Assembly: GCA_024277815.1 (NCBI GenBank) | Contig: JAJRUM010000018.1 | Span: 1-42,735 of the forward strand | From: Gammaproteobacteria bacterium | GTDB lineage: Bacteria > Pseudomonadota > Gammaproteobacteria > Xanthomonadales > SZUA-36 | Direction of reading: 5' to 3' | Length of the DNA: 42,735 nt | Shown: positions 32,658 through 41,441 of the stretch, piece after piece | Layout: every line of letters starts with the position of its first letter | Numbering within the stretch: the stretch's first letter is position 1 | Position numbers and translations under genes: made by a program | Notes under the pieces: generated by a model | Told to the model about the DNA's origin: nothing | Seen by the model: only the letters and a program-made list of their open reading frames with translations | Database searches by the model: none

Positions 32658-32690
32658 AAAAAAAGCCCGGCAAACCTGCCGGGCTTTTTT
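32658..32690. terminator. Bidirectional intrinsic terminator between dcp and the cold shock gene
   Basis: An 8-bp stem (32665-32672 with 32677-32684) with an AACC loop, A7 on the left (32658-32664) and T6 on the right (32685-32690). It terminates both the rightward peptidase gene and the leftward cold shock gene. The stem arms match those of the terminator at 20712-20742. Confidence 0.92.
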
Positions 32691-32708
32691 CTAAAGCTTT
32701 TGGAAAGC

Positions 32709-32918
32709 TTAAAGCGGGTTTACGTTTTCCGCCTGTGGGCCTTTGAGGCCTTCACCAACGGTGAACTCTACCTGCTGACCTTCTTTGAGGGTCTTGCGGC
32801 CTTCACCGATGATCTGGCGGAAGTGAACAAAAACGTCACGCTCGCCTTCACGGGAAATAAAACCAAAACCTTTTTCGTCATTGAACCATTTTACGGTACC
32901 AGTGATTGTATCTGACAT
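32709..32918 (-). CDS. Cold shock protein (CspA family)
   Basis: A 69-residue single cold-shock domain that binds single-stranded RNA/DNA as a chaperone. RNP1 is KGFGFI (about 16-21) and RNP2 is VFVHF (about 29-33), beginning [21 protein letters not shown] small variation is [12 protein letters not shown] where FSAIQGxGFKTL is usual. The ATG at 32918 has GAGAG upstream and follows a leader of up to about 190 bp, in line with the long regulated leaders of csp mRNAs. A hairpin with U5 lies in that leader. Confidence 0.95.
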   Translation of the reverse strand: MSDTITGTVKWFNDEKGFGFISREGERDVFVHFRQIIGEGRKTLKEGQQVEFTVGEGLKGPQAENVNPL

Positions 32919-32945
32919 TGTATTAACTCTCTTTATAACTAGTTG

Positions 32946-32965
32946 AAAAACTACCTTCCGGTAGT
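32946..32965 (-). terminator. Short hairpin with U-run before the cold shock gene
   Basis: Read leftward, a 6-bp stem ACTACC/GGTAGT with a GGAA loop is followed by UUUUC, 28 bases before the cold shock ATG. It could be a weak terminator for the upstream M28 gene, an attenuator in the csp leader, or chance. Confidence 0.3.
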
Positions 32966-33112
32966 GACTGTGCTGAAGTAGAACGGGACCGGGGTATATC
33001 TGGAAGGAAGCATAACAACCGAACAGACTAAACACTCAATCACTCGCCGCAACTGGCAGCGGACACATTCTACATTGTTTCTGTATGTATATGCTATAAA
33101 AACAATTTTATT

Positions 33113-35617
33113 TTATTGTTCGGTCTGTCCATCCAGTATGACAGTTTGAAAAATGACCGTGCTGTCCGACCAGCGGTATGACTTCGGCATCGAATTCCCG
33201 GGCCGCTGCGGCATACCCTCAGGCGTTCCCCAGTCCACTTCTACAATCCTCAAAGACAGCGGCGTTGCAGGCTGGAGAGCCAGCACCACCTCAGCGCCAC
33301 TGGCGGGCAATCCATACCAACGCCAGCGCCACCAGTCGCTTGAAGACTTGTTGTCTGCCTCCTTCATCGCATCCGTTTTTTCCACAGCCGCTGCCGCCTG
33401 TCGTTGCACACCTGGCAGTTCAACATCGAAACCGTTCACTGTTGCCGCCGAAATCCCGGCATCCATGGAAAATAACAGGTTGATATACTCAGCACCCGCC
33501 GGCGACTGAAGGTGCAGCCGGATTTCTCGAGAGCCGTCAATCAACTGGTCATCCACCACACTCAACGTAGCGGCCTGGAAATCCGGCAGTGCCGCTTCCC
33601 GAACATCGACGGACTGATCGTAGGCGGGCAAAATCCAGTTCAGATTTACCTGTTCCGGGTTTTCACCCATAAACTTACCCAGCCAGGAACCCGGTCGCGC
33701 ATCCGGGGTAACCCAAAACCCCTTTTGCCGGTCGACATCGATGGCAAAGAAAAGCTCCTCTCCCCGTTGATGGCGGGTATCAAAACCCTGATCGAGTATT
33801 ACAACGGCAATCAGGGTCAGCCCGGCACCTATGCATATCAATGCCAGTACACCCTTTGCTGGCCTGCCAATATCACGTAACAACGGCCACACCAGCAATA
33901 AAACCAGCACACTGAATACCATTACGCCCTGTGGCAACGCGGTACCCAGAGCCAGATAAACCAGTACCAATACCGGTACCAGCAACATCAGCGGTACAAC
34001 CGCTGCCAGCATGTTCAGCAGTACCGTGCTGATACCACCACTGGTGAATACAGGCTTGCGTTGCAACATGACAGCCAGCAACACAGCGAATAGCGGCCAG
34101 ACAAATACATAGGCAGCATTGGGTACGGAAAATAGTACCCGCGCTGTCAGCAGCCACCAGATAAGCAAGGTTGCACTCCAAAGTGCCGGCCGGGTTGGCC
34201 GTTTACCCAGCCACCAGAGCAAGGGCATCATAACCAATAACAACAGCACCCCCACCAACCCGGAACCGCCACTTAACAGGCTCAACGACAAAATAAGCAG
34301 TACCGGCACCACCGCCTCGGCAGTTTTCATCCCACGTTTCAGGGCGCTACCAAACCAGATGACCATACCCAGTGTCACCGTCAGGTAGATAAAGAACGGC
34401 CATTCACCCAACGCAACCAGGTGAGCCACGCCTGCCTCGACCCCTTGCTGGTGCTCAATCAAACTGGCAAACAAGCTCCCGACCAGCACCAGTAAGGCCA
34501 TCAGTGCCAGAACACCCTGCCCCAGTCCACGCCAGGAAACTTGCTGTGAACGCAGAGCCCCGACAAATATCCAGAGGCCGAAAACCAACACCACCACACC
34601 GGTAGCGACCGCCACGCGTTCGCTGTAGCTGACCAACTGACCATTCCGCAGGTTGAAATAGGTCTTATTGCCAGCAGCTTGCATTTCAGCAGGGTCAGGC
34701 CAACGGCCCAGGTTGGCAAAATGCCGCGCCGTAGCCAAGGCATAATTGGCCTGCTGGGCCAACGAATCCGGGTTGAGGTTGGTGGCGCTGTCACCCATCG
34801 AATGATAGTCGTGCAAGCCTGAGATAAAGGCGAAATTCAAGCCGGGTATGCCCTCGCCCCGACTGATACTCATGTCCGTATCATTGGGCATACGCTTGTA
34901 AACTTCGTAGGTCAATGAGCCTGCATTCAGATTGGGTGCAGACGCTATCAGGTTGTCAATCAACCAGCTATTGCCTTCGGACGTCTCGAACATGGATGAC
35001 ACGCCGTAGCTACCGCGCGCCTCAAAATCCAGGATCAAACCGGCCTTCGCTGCCGCGGGGTGCTGCCGGAAAAATCCCTGTGCACCCAGCAGCCCCATTT
35101 CCTCTCCATCCGTGATCAGGAACACCACATCATGGCGAGGGGCAGTCCCGGCTGCCATGACACGGGCCGTTTCCATGATGGCCGCCGCCCCTGAAGCATC
35201 ATCCCCCGCGCCCGGCCCGTCGGCCCGTGAATCATAATGGGCCATTAAAACGAGGTCCAGGGCATCACCATTGCCGGTTCCAGTGCCCGGTAACCGGGCG
35301 ATGATATTTTCTACGTTACCAATGATCGTCGGACCACTGTCGTTGAAGGGATGGCGGTACACCACAGTCGTTTTCTGCACCTCGGTCTGCAGGCCAAGAC
35401 CCTCGAAATGCTGCACGATATAGTCCCTGACTTCACGCTGGGCTACGCTGCCCATGGGGTGCGGCCTGGCGGCAATCGTGGCCACATGTGAAGTAATTGC
35501 AGCATAGTCCAGATCGCTGTCTGTACGTGCTGCAGGGGCTTGCGTCTGCTGATATGCGAGCATCAGCACAAAAAGCAGGAAGGCAAAGCTGCCAAGCGCT
35601 CGGAGCCAGTGGTTCAT
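33113..35617 (-). CDS. M28 family aminopeptidase with multi-spanning membrane domain
   Basis: An 834-residue membrane peptidase. An N-terminal signal-anchor (about 5-24) is followed by a periplasmic M28 domain whose zinc ligands lie in LVLMAHYDSR, PGAGDDASGAAAI, ITDGEEMGLLG, DFEARG and HDYHSMGDS. A stretch of roughly nine helices (about 330-610) comes next, then a C-terminal beta-rich domain (about 620-834). The layout matches the ER metallopeptidase 1-like (FXNA) group found in marine bacteria. Substrates are probably peptides from the environment. No terminator with a strong U-tract follows. Confidence 0.88.
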   Translation of the reverse strand: MNHWLRALGSFAFLLFVLMLAYQQTQAPAARTDSDLDYAAITSHVATIAARPHPMGSVAQREVRDYIVQHFEGLGLQTEVQKTTVVYRHPFNDSGPTIIGNVENIIARLPGTGTGNGDALDLVLMAHYDSRADGPGAGDDASGAAAIMETARVMAAGTAPRHDVVFLITDGEEMGLLGAQGFFRQHPAAAKAGLILDFEARGSYGVSSMFETSEGNSWLIDNLIASAPNLNAGSLTYEVYKRMPNDTDMSISRGEGIPGLNFAFISGLHDYHSMGDSATNLNPDSLAQQANYALATARHFANLGRWPDPAEMQAAGNKTYFNLRNGQLVSYSERVAVATGVVVLVFGLWIFVGALRSQQVSWRGLGQGVLALMALLVLVGSLFASLIEHQQGVEAGVAHLVALGEWPFFIYLTVTLGMVIWFGSALKRGMKTAEAVVPVLLILSLSLLSGGSGLVGVLLLLVMMPLLWWLGKRPTRPALWSATLLIWWLLTARVLFSVPNAAYVFVWPLFAVLLAVMLQRKPVFTSGGISTVLLNMLAAVVPLMLLVPVLVLVYLALGTALPQGVMVFSVLVLLLVWPLLRDIGRPAKGVLALICIGAGLTLIAVVILDQGFDTRHQRGEELFFAIDVDRQKGFWVTPDARPGSWLGKFMGENPEQVNLNWILPAYDQSVDVREAALPDFQAATLSVVDDQLIDGSREIRLHLQSPAGAEYINLLFSMDAGISAATVNGFDVELPGVQRQAAAAVEKTDAMKEADNKSSSDWWRWRWYGLPASGAEVVLALQPATPLSLRIVEVDWGTPEGMPQRPGNSMPKSYRWSDSTVIFQTVILDGQTEQ

Positions 35618-35745
35618 GCGTTTTCCAGACTAGAAATAAAGGCGCTATCTTAACCCGTAAAATGCGCTGAGGTCAGATCAGAGCGAGCCGGAAAGAGACT
35701 GGCCTGGTCCGGAAGCTACGTTATACTTGCACGCTGAAAATACTT

Positions 35746-35760
35746 TGTACGGAGAGTACA
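35746..35760 (+). promoter_or_regulatory. Ribosome binding site inside a small hairpin loop (hpd)
   Basis: TGTAC and GTACA form a perfect 5-bp inverted repeat whose 5-base loop is GGAGA, the Shine-Dalgarno of hpd, 3 bases before the ATG at 35764. Pairing would present the site in the loop; the stem is short and its effect uncertain. A TATACT at 35722-35727 is a possible -10. Confidence 0.4.
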
Positions 35761-35763
35761 CAT

Positions 35764-36849
35764 ATGGCTGACTTGTTTGACAACCCCATGGGGCTGGATG
35801 GATTTGAATTTGTCGAGTTCGCATCACCCGCACCCGGTGTGCTCGAACCCGTATTTGAAACAATGGGATTCACCGCAGTCGCCAGGCACCGCTCGAAAAA
35901 TGTAACCCTTTACCGCCAGGGAGAAATAAACTTCATTTTGAACGAGGAGCCAGGCAGTCATGCGGCCTACTTCGCCGAGGAGCATGGGCCCTGTGCCTGC
36001 GGAATGGCCTTTCGTGTCAGGGACGCACACGCAGCCTACTATCGGGCGTTGGAACTCGGAGCACAACCCATCGATATTCCCACGGGCCCAATGGAGCTGC
36101 GCTTGCCTGCTATCAAGGGCATTGGCGGAGCCCCTCTTTACCTGATTGATCGCTACGAACAGGACAAGAGCTTTTACGATATCGATTTTGAGTTCTTTGA
36201 GGGCGTAGACCGAAATCCCAAAGGATGTGGTTTTACGCACATTGACCACCTCACACACAATGTCTATCGGGGCCGCATGGACTTCTGGGGAGGGTTTTAT
36301 GAGCGCATCTTCAATTTCCGGGAGATCAGGTATTTTGATATCAAGGGTGAATACACCGGCCTGTTGTCCAAGGCCATGACCGCACCGGATGGAAAGATTC
36401 GCATACCGCTGAATGAAGAAGCCTCTCAGGGTGTCGGCCAGATCGAGGAGTTTCTGATGGCCTACAATGGTGAAGGGATACAGCACATTGCATTGATCTG
36501 TGACGACCTGTACGCCTGCTGGGACAGCCTCAAGGCCAAGGGCATGCCTTTCATGACACCACCACCCGATGCCTACTACGAGATGCTGGAAGAGCGCCTG
36601 CCCGGCCACGGTGAACCTGTTGGAAACCTCAAAACCCGGGGCATTTTGCTGGATGGCTCCACTGAAAATAACGACCCGCGCCTGTTGCTGCAGATCTTTT
36701 CCGAGACCCTGGTTGGCCCGGTGTTTTTTGAGTTCATACAGCGCAAGAAAGACGAGGGTTTTGGCGAGGGGAATTTTACCGCGCTGTTTGAATCCATGGA
36801 ACGCGATCAGGTACGCCGTGGTGTGATCAGCACCGAAGAACCCACCTGA
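35764..36849 (+). CDS. hpd: 4-hydroxyphenylpyruvate dioxygenase
   Basis: Cytosolic non-haem iron enzyme converting 4-hydroxyphenylpyruvate to homogentisate in tyrosine and phenylalanine catabolism. The iron triad is H162 ([10 protein letters not shown]), H241 ([10 protein letters not shown]) and E323 (FFEFIQRK), one residue off the numbering known for Pseudomonas fluorescens HPPD. It has 361 residues, and the two-VOC-domain arrangement is intact. The C-terminal gate region is [15 protein letters not shown]. The next gene is a VOC protein 21 bases downstream, a pairing often seen with hpd. Homogentisate dioxygenase is not in the window. Confidence 0.96.
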   Translation: MADLFDNPMGLDGFEFVEFASPAPGVLEPVFETMGFTAVARHRSKNVTLYRQGEINFILNEEPGSHAAYFAEEHGPCACGMAFRVRDAHAAYYRALELGAQPIDIPTGPMELRLPAIKGIGGAPLYLIDRYEQDKSFYDIDFEFFEGVDRNPKGCGFTHIDHLTHNVYRGRMDFWGGFYERIFNFREIRYFDIKGEYTGLLSKAMTAPDGKIRIPLNEEASQGVGQIEEFLMAYNGEGIQHIALICDDLYACWDSLKAKGMPFMTPPPDAYYEMLEERLPGHGEPVGNLKTRGILLDGSTENNDPRLLLQIFSETLVGPVFFEFIQRKKDEGFGEGNFTALFESMERDQVRRGVISTEEPT

Positions 36850-36870
36850 ACAACTTTTGGAGAGGTTATT

Positions 36871-37413
36871 GTGAATATCAAAAAAATCCACCATGTCGCC
36901 TATCGTTGCAAAGATGCAAAAGAAACTGTCGACTTCTACAAAAAGATTCTGAACATGGATCTGGTGTTGGCAATTTCAGAAGATTATGTACCCAGCACCA
37001 AAGCGCACGACCCCTATATGCATATCTTCCTTGATGCTGGCCAGGGCAATGTCCTGGCATTTTTCGAAATCCCCAATTCACCACCCATGGGACGCGATGA
37101 AAACACACCCGGTTGGGTGCAGCATATTGCCTTCGAGCTAGAAGATATGGAGGCGCTGTTGTCAGCTAAGGAACATATCATTAAAGCAGGTCTGGACGTC
37201 ATCGGCCCGACTGACCACCATATATTCAAATCGATTTATTTCTTTGATCCCAGCGGCCACCGCCTTGAGTTATGCGCCAATGTCGAGCGGCCGGGAGCGC
37301 TCGAGAAACTGCATGAAGTTGCGCCTGCCATGATCGAGGAGTGGGCCCGGACAAAACGTGCGCCAAAGCACGCGGCCTTCCTCCACGAAAAGGAATTTAA
37401 CCCGGACGGCTGA
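36871..37413 (+). CDS. VOC family protein paired with hpd
   Basis: A 180-residue single VOC-fold protein starting with GTG at 36871 (GGAGAGG lies about 10 bases upstream). Metal-site candidates are in IHHVAYRCKD (H7/H8), VQHIAFELED and LELCANV, so it may be an active oxygenase or isomerase. Location suggests a role in tyrosine or homogentisate catabolism, but no reaction can be assigned. Its stop is 1 base before the likely TTG start of the next gene, so translation may run on. Confidence 0.85.
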   Translation: MNIKKIHHVAYRCKDAKETVDFYKKILNMDLVLAISEDYVPSTKAHDPYMHIFLDAGQGNVLAFFEIPNSPPMGRDENTPGWVQHIAFELEDMEALLSAKEHIIKAGLDVIGPTDHHIFKSIYFFDPSGHRLELCANVERPGALEKLHEVAPAMIEEWARTKRAPKHAAFLHEKEFNPDG

Positions 37414-37414
37414 A

Positions 37415-39031
37415 TTGTCACCCGCATCCCCAAAACTTCTCTTTGAGCAGGCGATTCAGCAAATGAACGCCGGCCAGTACCCGGCTGCTTTACAGACCCT
37501 CTCGGGCCTCTGTCGCCTGGCACCGTCCAAACCTGAAGTGTGGCATTTACTGGGTGAAGTTCAGCGCCGGGCCGGCGACACTGAGGCCAGCGAACAGGCC
37601 TTGAACAAGGCGCTGGCATTGAACCCTTGCTTTGTAGCGGTGCTGAATCAGCTTGCACTGCTGCAACGCAAGGCAAACCGTCATGATGAAGCCTCTGGCA
37701 ATTACCGCAAAGTACTCGAAATAGAACCCGGCAATCTGCAGGCACTGCATGACCTGGGCCTGGTACTTAAAAGTATCGGGCACTGGGAGGAAGCGGAACA
37801 GGTATTGCGCAAGGCGGCGACACTGGCACCGGATAACCCCAATGTACAGCAGAACTTTGGCTCTGTACTGCGCCTCACCGGGCGTACAGAGGAAGCCATA
37901 AAGGCACTCAGGAAGGCTGTGGAACTGGCGCCGGATAACGCCGACAACCACCACTGGCTCAATGAGTTGTTATGGATGCAGGGCGACTCTACTTTTTTGC
38001 AATCCTATCATCAGGCCAAACAGAAACAACCCGATAATCCGGGGATCAGTCTGCAACTTGCCACCCACCTGATGTTTGCGGGCCGGCTTGATGAAGCGGA
38101 GCAGGAACTTCGCAAAGCACTGCACAAGGCCCCGGAGCGTTTCGACCTGCGGATGACCCTCGGCAGTGTGCTGAATGAAAAAGAAAGCTGGGATGACGCG
38201 CTCGTTCAATTCGAAACTGCCCTGCAGCAAAGCCCGAACAACACCACCATCCTTGACGGCCTGGGGATCCTGGTTTTGGGTATGGGTGACGCTGAACGTG
38301 GCCTCGATATCTATCAGCAACTACTTGGGTACGAGCCCGATAATATTGCCTTCTGGGCTGGTATTGCGACCGCTTACCGACTGCTTGGAAGAGACGAATA
38401 TCACTGGCTTTATGACTTCGACCAGCTTCTTTTTGCCGGGCAGATCGATACGCCACCGGGCTACGCTGACCTGCACGAGTTCAATGCCGAGTTGTTGCAT
38501 GATCTTGAACAATGGCATTTCGACAAGCAGCATCCATTACACCAGTCCGTCAAAGGCGGAACACAAACCGCAGACCACCTGTTTAATGTTGAGCAGCACT
38601 CCATCCAGCTATTGAAAAACGCCATGCTCGACCAGATCCGGGATTTTGATGCAACACTAAAACACGACCCGGCGCACCCGACACTCAAAAACATTCCCAG
38701 GGAAGTCGTTTTCAGCGGCTCCTGGTCGATCCGCAACCCGGCAGGTGGATTCCACTTGAACCACCATCATATCGAAGGCTGGTACAGCGGCCCCTATTAC
38801 GTTTCATTGCCAGATGTTATCCGCGCAGACGACCACCAGCACCAGGGCTGGGTCACCTTTGGGCAGCCTGGGCTGAAAGCCATTGAGCCATTGGAGCCGG
38901 AACGCTATGTGCAACCGCAGGAAGGCATGATGGTGCTGTTCCCATCTTATATGTGGCATGGAACCATCCCCTTTTACGGCACAGACCAGGTGCGTGTCAC
39001 CGTGGCCCAGGATCACGTGGGCGCGTTTTGA
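37415..39031 (+). CDS. TPR protein with C-terminal 2OG-Fe(II) oxygenase-like domain
   Basis: A protein of about 538 residues. The first two thirds are eight or so TPR units (AEQVLRKAATLAPDNPN, AIKALRKAVELAPDNAD, AEQELRKALHKAPER). The last 200 residues have the putative 2OG-Fe(II) oxygenase pattern of PF13759: GGFHLNHHHIEGWYSG with a following YYVSLP, and LFPSYMWHGTIPF with a distal Arg (QVRVTV). The start is uncertain: TTG 37415 fits the gap after the VOC stop but has a poor Shine-Dalgarno; a GTG at 37358 overlaps the VOC gene by 56 bases and an ATG lies at 37463. It is the first of five tightly spaced rightward genes with glycan functions, with its stop overlapping the next start (TTGA). Confidence 0.85.
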   Translation: MSPASPKLLFEQAIQQMNAGQYPAALQTLSGLCRLAPSKPEVWHLLGEVQRRAGDTEASEQALNKALALNPCFVAVLNQLALLQRKANRHDEASGNYRKVLEIEPGNLQALHDLGLVLKSIGHWEEAEQVLRKAATLAPDNPNVQQNFGSVLRLTGRTEEAIKALRKAVELAPDNADNHHWLNELLWMQGDSTFLQSYHQAKQKQPDNPGISLQLATHLMFAGRLDEAEQELRKALHKAPERFDLRMTLGSVLNEKESWDDALVQFETALQQSPNNTTILDGLGILVLGMGDAERGLDIYQQLLGYEPDNIAFWAGIATAYRLLGRDEYHWLYDFDQLLFAGQIDTPPGYADLHEFNAELLHDLEQWHFDKQHPLHQSVKGGTQTADHLFNVEQHSIQLLKNAMLDQIRDFDATLKHDPAHPTLKNIPREVVFSGSWSIRNPAGGFHLNHHHIEGWYSGPYYVSLPDVIRADDHQHQGWVTFGQPGLKAIEPLEPERYVQPQEGMMVLFPSYMWHGTIPFYGTDQVRVTVAQDHVGAF

Positions 39032-40197
39032 GAATCCTGCACATTGGCAAGTATTTTTCACCTTTCCACGGTGGTCTGGAAAACTATATGCGTGATGCCA
39101 TGGTCGCACTGCGCCGGCGCGGCATTGATTCTGCAGCCCTGGTACACCAGCATACTGCATCGTTCACCAGCAGCCATGAGTCATTCAGTGCTGACGGACA
39201 CGACTTCCCCCTGCTCAGAGCCGGGCGCTGGGCCAAGCTTCTGTTTACCCCGATCAGCCCGGGTTTTCCCTGGCACCTCAGGCAGCTAATCAAAAGTTTC
39301 AAACCAGACATTTTGCACCTGCATGTTCCCAACCCGTCAGCTTTCTGGGCACTATTACTACCCTCGGCGCGACGCATTCCATGGGTCGTGCACTGGCACT
39401 CGGATGTCATGACAGAGCAAAGCCGGTGGTTGAAGTTGTTTTATGGGCCGTACCGCTTGTTTGAGCGGGCGATGCTCAAGCACGCCACTGTCATCGCGGT
39501 AACATCCACGCCCTATCGCGACTCTAGCCAACCGCTACAGCAGTGGCTGGATAAATGCCAGGTCATACCTCTGGGTATAGATACGGACAGGTTGGGCGGT
39601 GAAGCAAGCCCCGACCGAAACAACAAGCTTTCGCAAGGCTCCCGCCTGCAGGTTTTGGCGGTCGGCCGCTTGACCTACTACAAGGGCTTTCGTTATCTGA
39701 TTGAAGCAGCCTCACTGACTGACAACATTGACATCAACCTGGTCGGCGATGGCGATCAGGCAGATGAACTCAAACGCCTTACAGCTTCATTGCACGTTCA
39801 GGACAGGATAAACTTTCTGGGTGTCCTGAATGATCACGACCTGGCGGATCAAATGACCTGCGCTGATTGTGTATGCCTGCCTTCGATCGAACGCACAGAG
39901 GCTTTTGGCATAATATTGCTGGAGGCAATGTACTACGGCAAGGCCACCGTCATCAGCGATGTTAAAGGATCGGGAATGGGCTGGATTGTTGATGCTGGCA
40001 TCACCGGGCTGAAAGTTGCACCCGCTGATTCCAAAGCCCTGGCAGCAGCGTTTGATCAGCTTGCTGAAGACCGGGAAGTATTGCTGAGAATGGGCCAGGC
40101 CGGACAAGATAAATTTTCAGGTCAGTTTGATATCAACCATGCGATTAAACAATTAATTAAGATATATCATAATGTTGAAGACACAACCTCAGCTTAG
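39028..40197 (+). CDS. Glycosyltransferase family 4 (GT-B)
   Basis: A 389-residue glycosyltransferase that transfers a sugar from a nucleotide donor to a lipid-linked or surface glycan acceptor. The N-terminal KYFSPFHGGLENYMRD loop is the classic GT4 acceptor end, and the C-terminal donor site is ERTEAFGIILLEAMYYGK, with the E-x7-E motif E291 and E299. LLFTPISPGFPWH and RLTYYKGFRYLIEA are also typical. The start is a TTG at 39028, overlapping the upstream stop as TTGA; an earlier start would reach far into the previous gene. The donor sugar is unknown. Confidence 0.9.
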   Translation: MRILHIGKYFSPFHGGLENYMRDAMVALRRRGIDSAALVHQHTASFTSSHESFSADGHDFPLLRAGRWAKLLFTPISPGFPWHLRQLIKSFKPDILHLHVPNPSAFWALLLPSARRIPWVVHWHSDVMTEQSRWLKLFYGPYRLFERAMLKHATVIAVTSTPYRDSSQPLQQWLDKCQVIPLGIDTDRLGGEASPDRNNKLSQGSRLQVLAVGRLTYYKGFRYLIEAASLTDNIDINLVGDGDQADELKRLTASLHVQDRINFLGVLNDHDLADQMTCADCVCLPSIERTEAFGIILLEAMYYGKATVISDVKGSGMGWIVDAGITGLKVAPADSKALAAAFDQLAEDREVLLRMGQAGQDKFSGQFDINHAIKQLIKIYHNVEDTTSA

Positions 40198-40217
40198 ATC
40201 AACGAGCAGCAGAACTG

Positions 40218-40949
40218 ATGTCTGAGCACACGGGGCAGCATGCTGCTAACGCCGGGCGACAGTCCCTGCCCCACTGCGTGGTGATTATCCCTGCACACAA
40301 TGAAGCCCTTGCCATCGGCTTTGTGATTGGTGAAATTAGCCGGCACACCCAACTGCCAGTGGTGGTCATCGACGATGCCAGTTCCGACGATACCATCAAA
40401 GTCGCGAGGCGAGCCGGTGCAACGGTGGTGCCACTGGCCGTACAGCTTGGTGCCTGGGGCGCAACCCAGACCGGCCTGCGATTCGCACTGAAACATGGTT
40501 ACCACTATGCCATCACCATGGATGCTGATGGCCAGCACATGGCCGAATCCTTACCCGCACTATTACAACCCATCATTAAGGGTGAGGCCGACGTCACCAT
40601 TGGGGCCTGCACCAAGCGGGGATCAATGCTGCGTAAAATTGCCTGGACATTGATGAAACGGGTTTCGGGCCTGAGTCTTGAGGATTTAACCTCCGGTTTC
40701 CGGGTCTATGACCGCCGGGCTATTCGCCGGTTGGCAGCCTGGCAGGCCACTTTGCTTGAGTATCAGGATGTCGGCGTGCTCGCTATGCTGCAATCCGCCG
40801 GCATATCCATCAAAGATGTAGAAGTCGAAATGCTGCCGCGACAGCATGGAATGTCGCGGGTGTTTTATTCGTGGACTTCGGTTATTTATTATATGTCCTA
40901 TACCCTGCTTCTGAGCTTTACCAAACGAGGTATGAAGCATGAAATGTGA
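40218..40949 (+). CDS. Glycosyltransferase family 2, polyprenyl-phosphate type
   Basis: A 243-residue GT-A fold enzyme resembling DPM1/GtrB-type transferases that make polyprenyl-phosphate-sugar. The nucleotide-sugar site is VVIIPAHNEALAIG and VVVIDDASSDDT, with the metal motif DADGQH (102-107). The LEDLTSGFRVYDRRAI block is typical of the undecaprenyl-phosphate mannosyl/glucosyl group. No C-terminal membrane helices of the GtrB kind are evident, so it may rely on the following DUF2304 membrane protein. The Shine-Dalgarno is weak; GT4 stops 20 bases upstream. Confidence 0.9.
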   Translation: MSEHTGQHAANAGRQSLPHCVVIIPAHNEALAIGFVIGEISRHTQLPVVVIDDASSDDTIKVARRAGATVVPLAVQLGAWGATQTGLRFALKHGYHYAITMDADGQHMAESLPALLQPIIKGEADVTIGACTKRGSMLRKIAWTLMKRVSGLSLEDLTSGFRVYDRRAIRRLAAWQATLLEYQDVGVLAMLQSAGISIKDVEVEMLPRQHGMSRVFYSWTSVIYYMSYTLLLSFTKRGMKHEM

Positions 40950-40998
40950 CCACAACCATCCTGCTTTATACTACCCGCCCGTGGAGAAGAATTGACAC

Positions 40999-41397
40999 AT
41001 GGCAGCAATCATCACAGGCATCATCGGTATTGCCACTGCGATTACCATCGTTATCCTCATTCGCAGGGATCACCTGAATGTTCGCTATGGCCTGTGGTGG
41101 ATGGTGGCGGCCAGCATGTTTGCCCTACTGGGACTATTCCCGGCATTTTTTGACAGCATTGCAGTATACCTGGGTATCGCCTATCCGCCGGTGCTTGCAC
41201 TGACCATTGGTTTGGTGGTGCTGGTGATCAAAATATTGCTGATGGATATTGAACGTTCCCGCAGCGCCGTCCAGTTGCAGCGACTGACCCAGCGCATCGC
41301 CCTGCTCGAAGCTGACCTGATTGAAATGCGCGGGCAATCAGAAACTGCGAACCGCCCCTCAGATCACGGTGAACTTGATGATACACACCACAAGTAA
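40999..41397 (+). CDS. DUF2304 family membrane protein
   Basis: A 132-residue protein with three hydrophobic segments (about 4-21, 33-50, 60-80) and a charged coiled-coil tail (about 84-112, ERSRSAVQLQRLTQRIALLEADL). It fits DUF2304, proteins that commonly sit next to GT2 genes in surface polysaccharide loci and are thought to help those enzymes at the membrane. GGAGAAG lies before the ATG. Its partner here is almost certainly the GT2 gene 49 bases upstream. Confidence 0.85.
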   Translation: MAAIITGIIGIATAITIVILIRRDHLNVRYGLWWMVAASMFALLGLFPAFFDSIAVYLGIAYPPVLALTIGLVVLVIKILLMDIERSRSAVQLQRLTQRIALLEADLIEMRGQSETANRPSDHGELDDTHHK

Positions 41398-41441
41398 CCG
41401 CAGTCCGCGCTACACCTGGTGGCTTGCAGCAACCTGAACAG

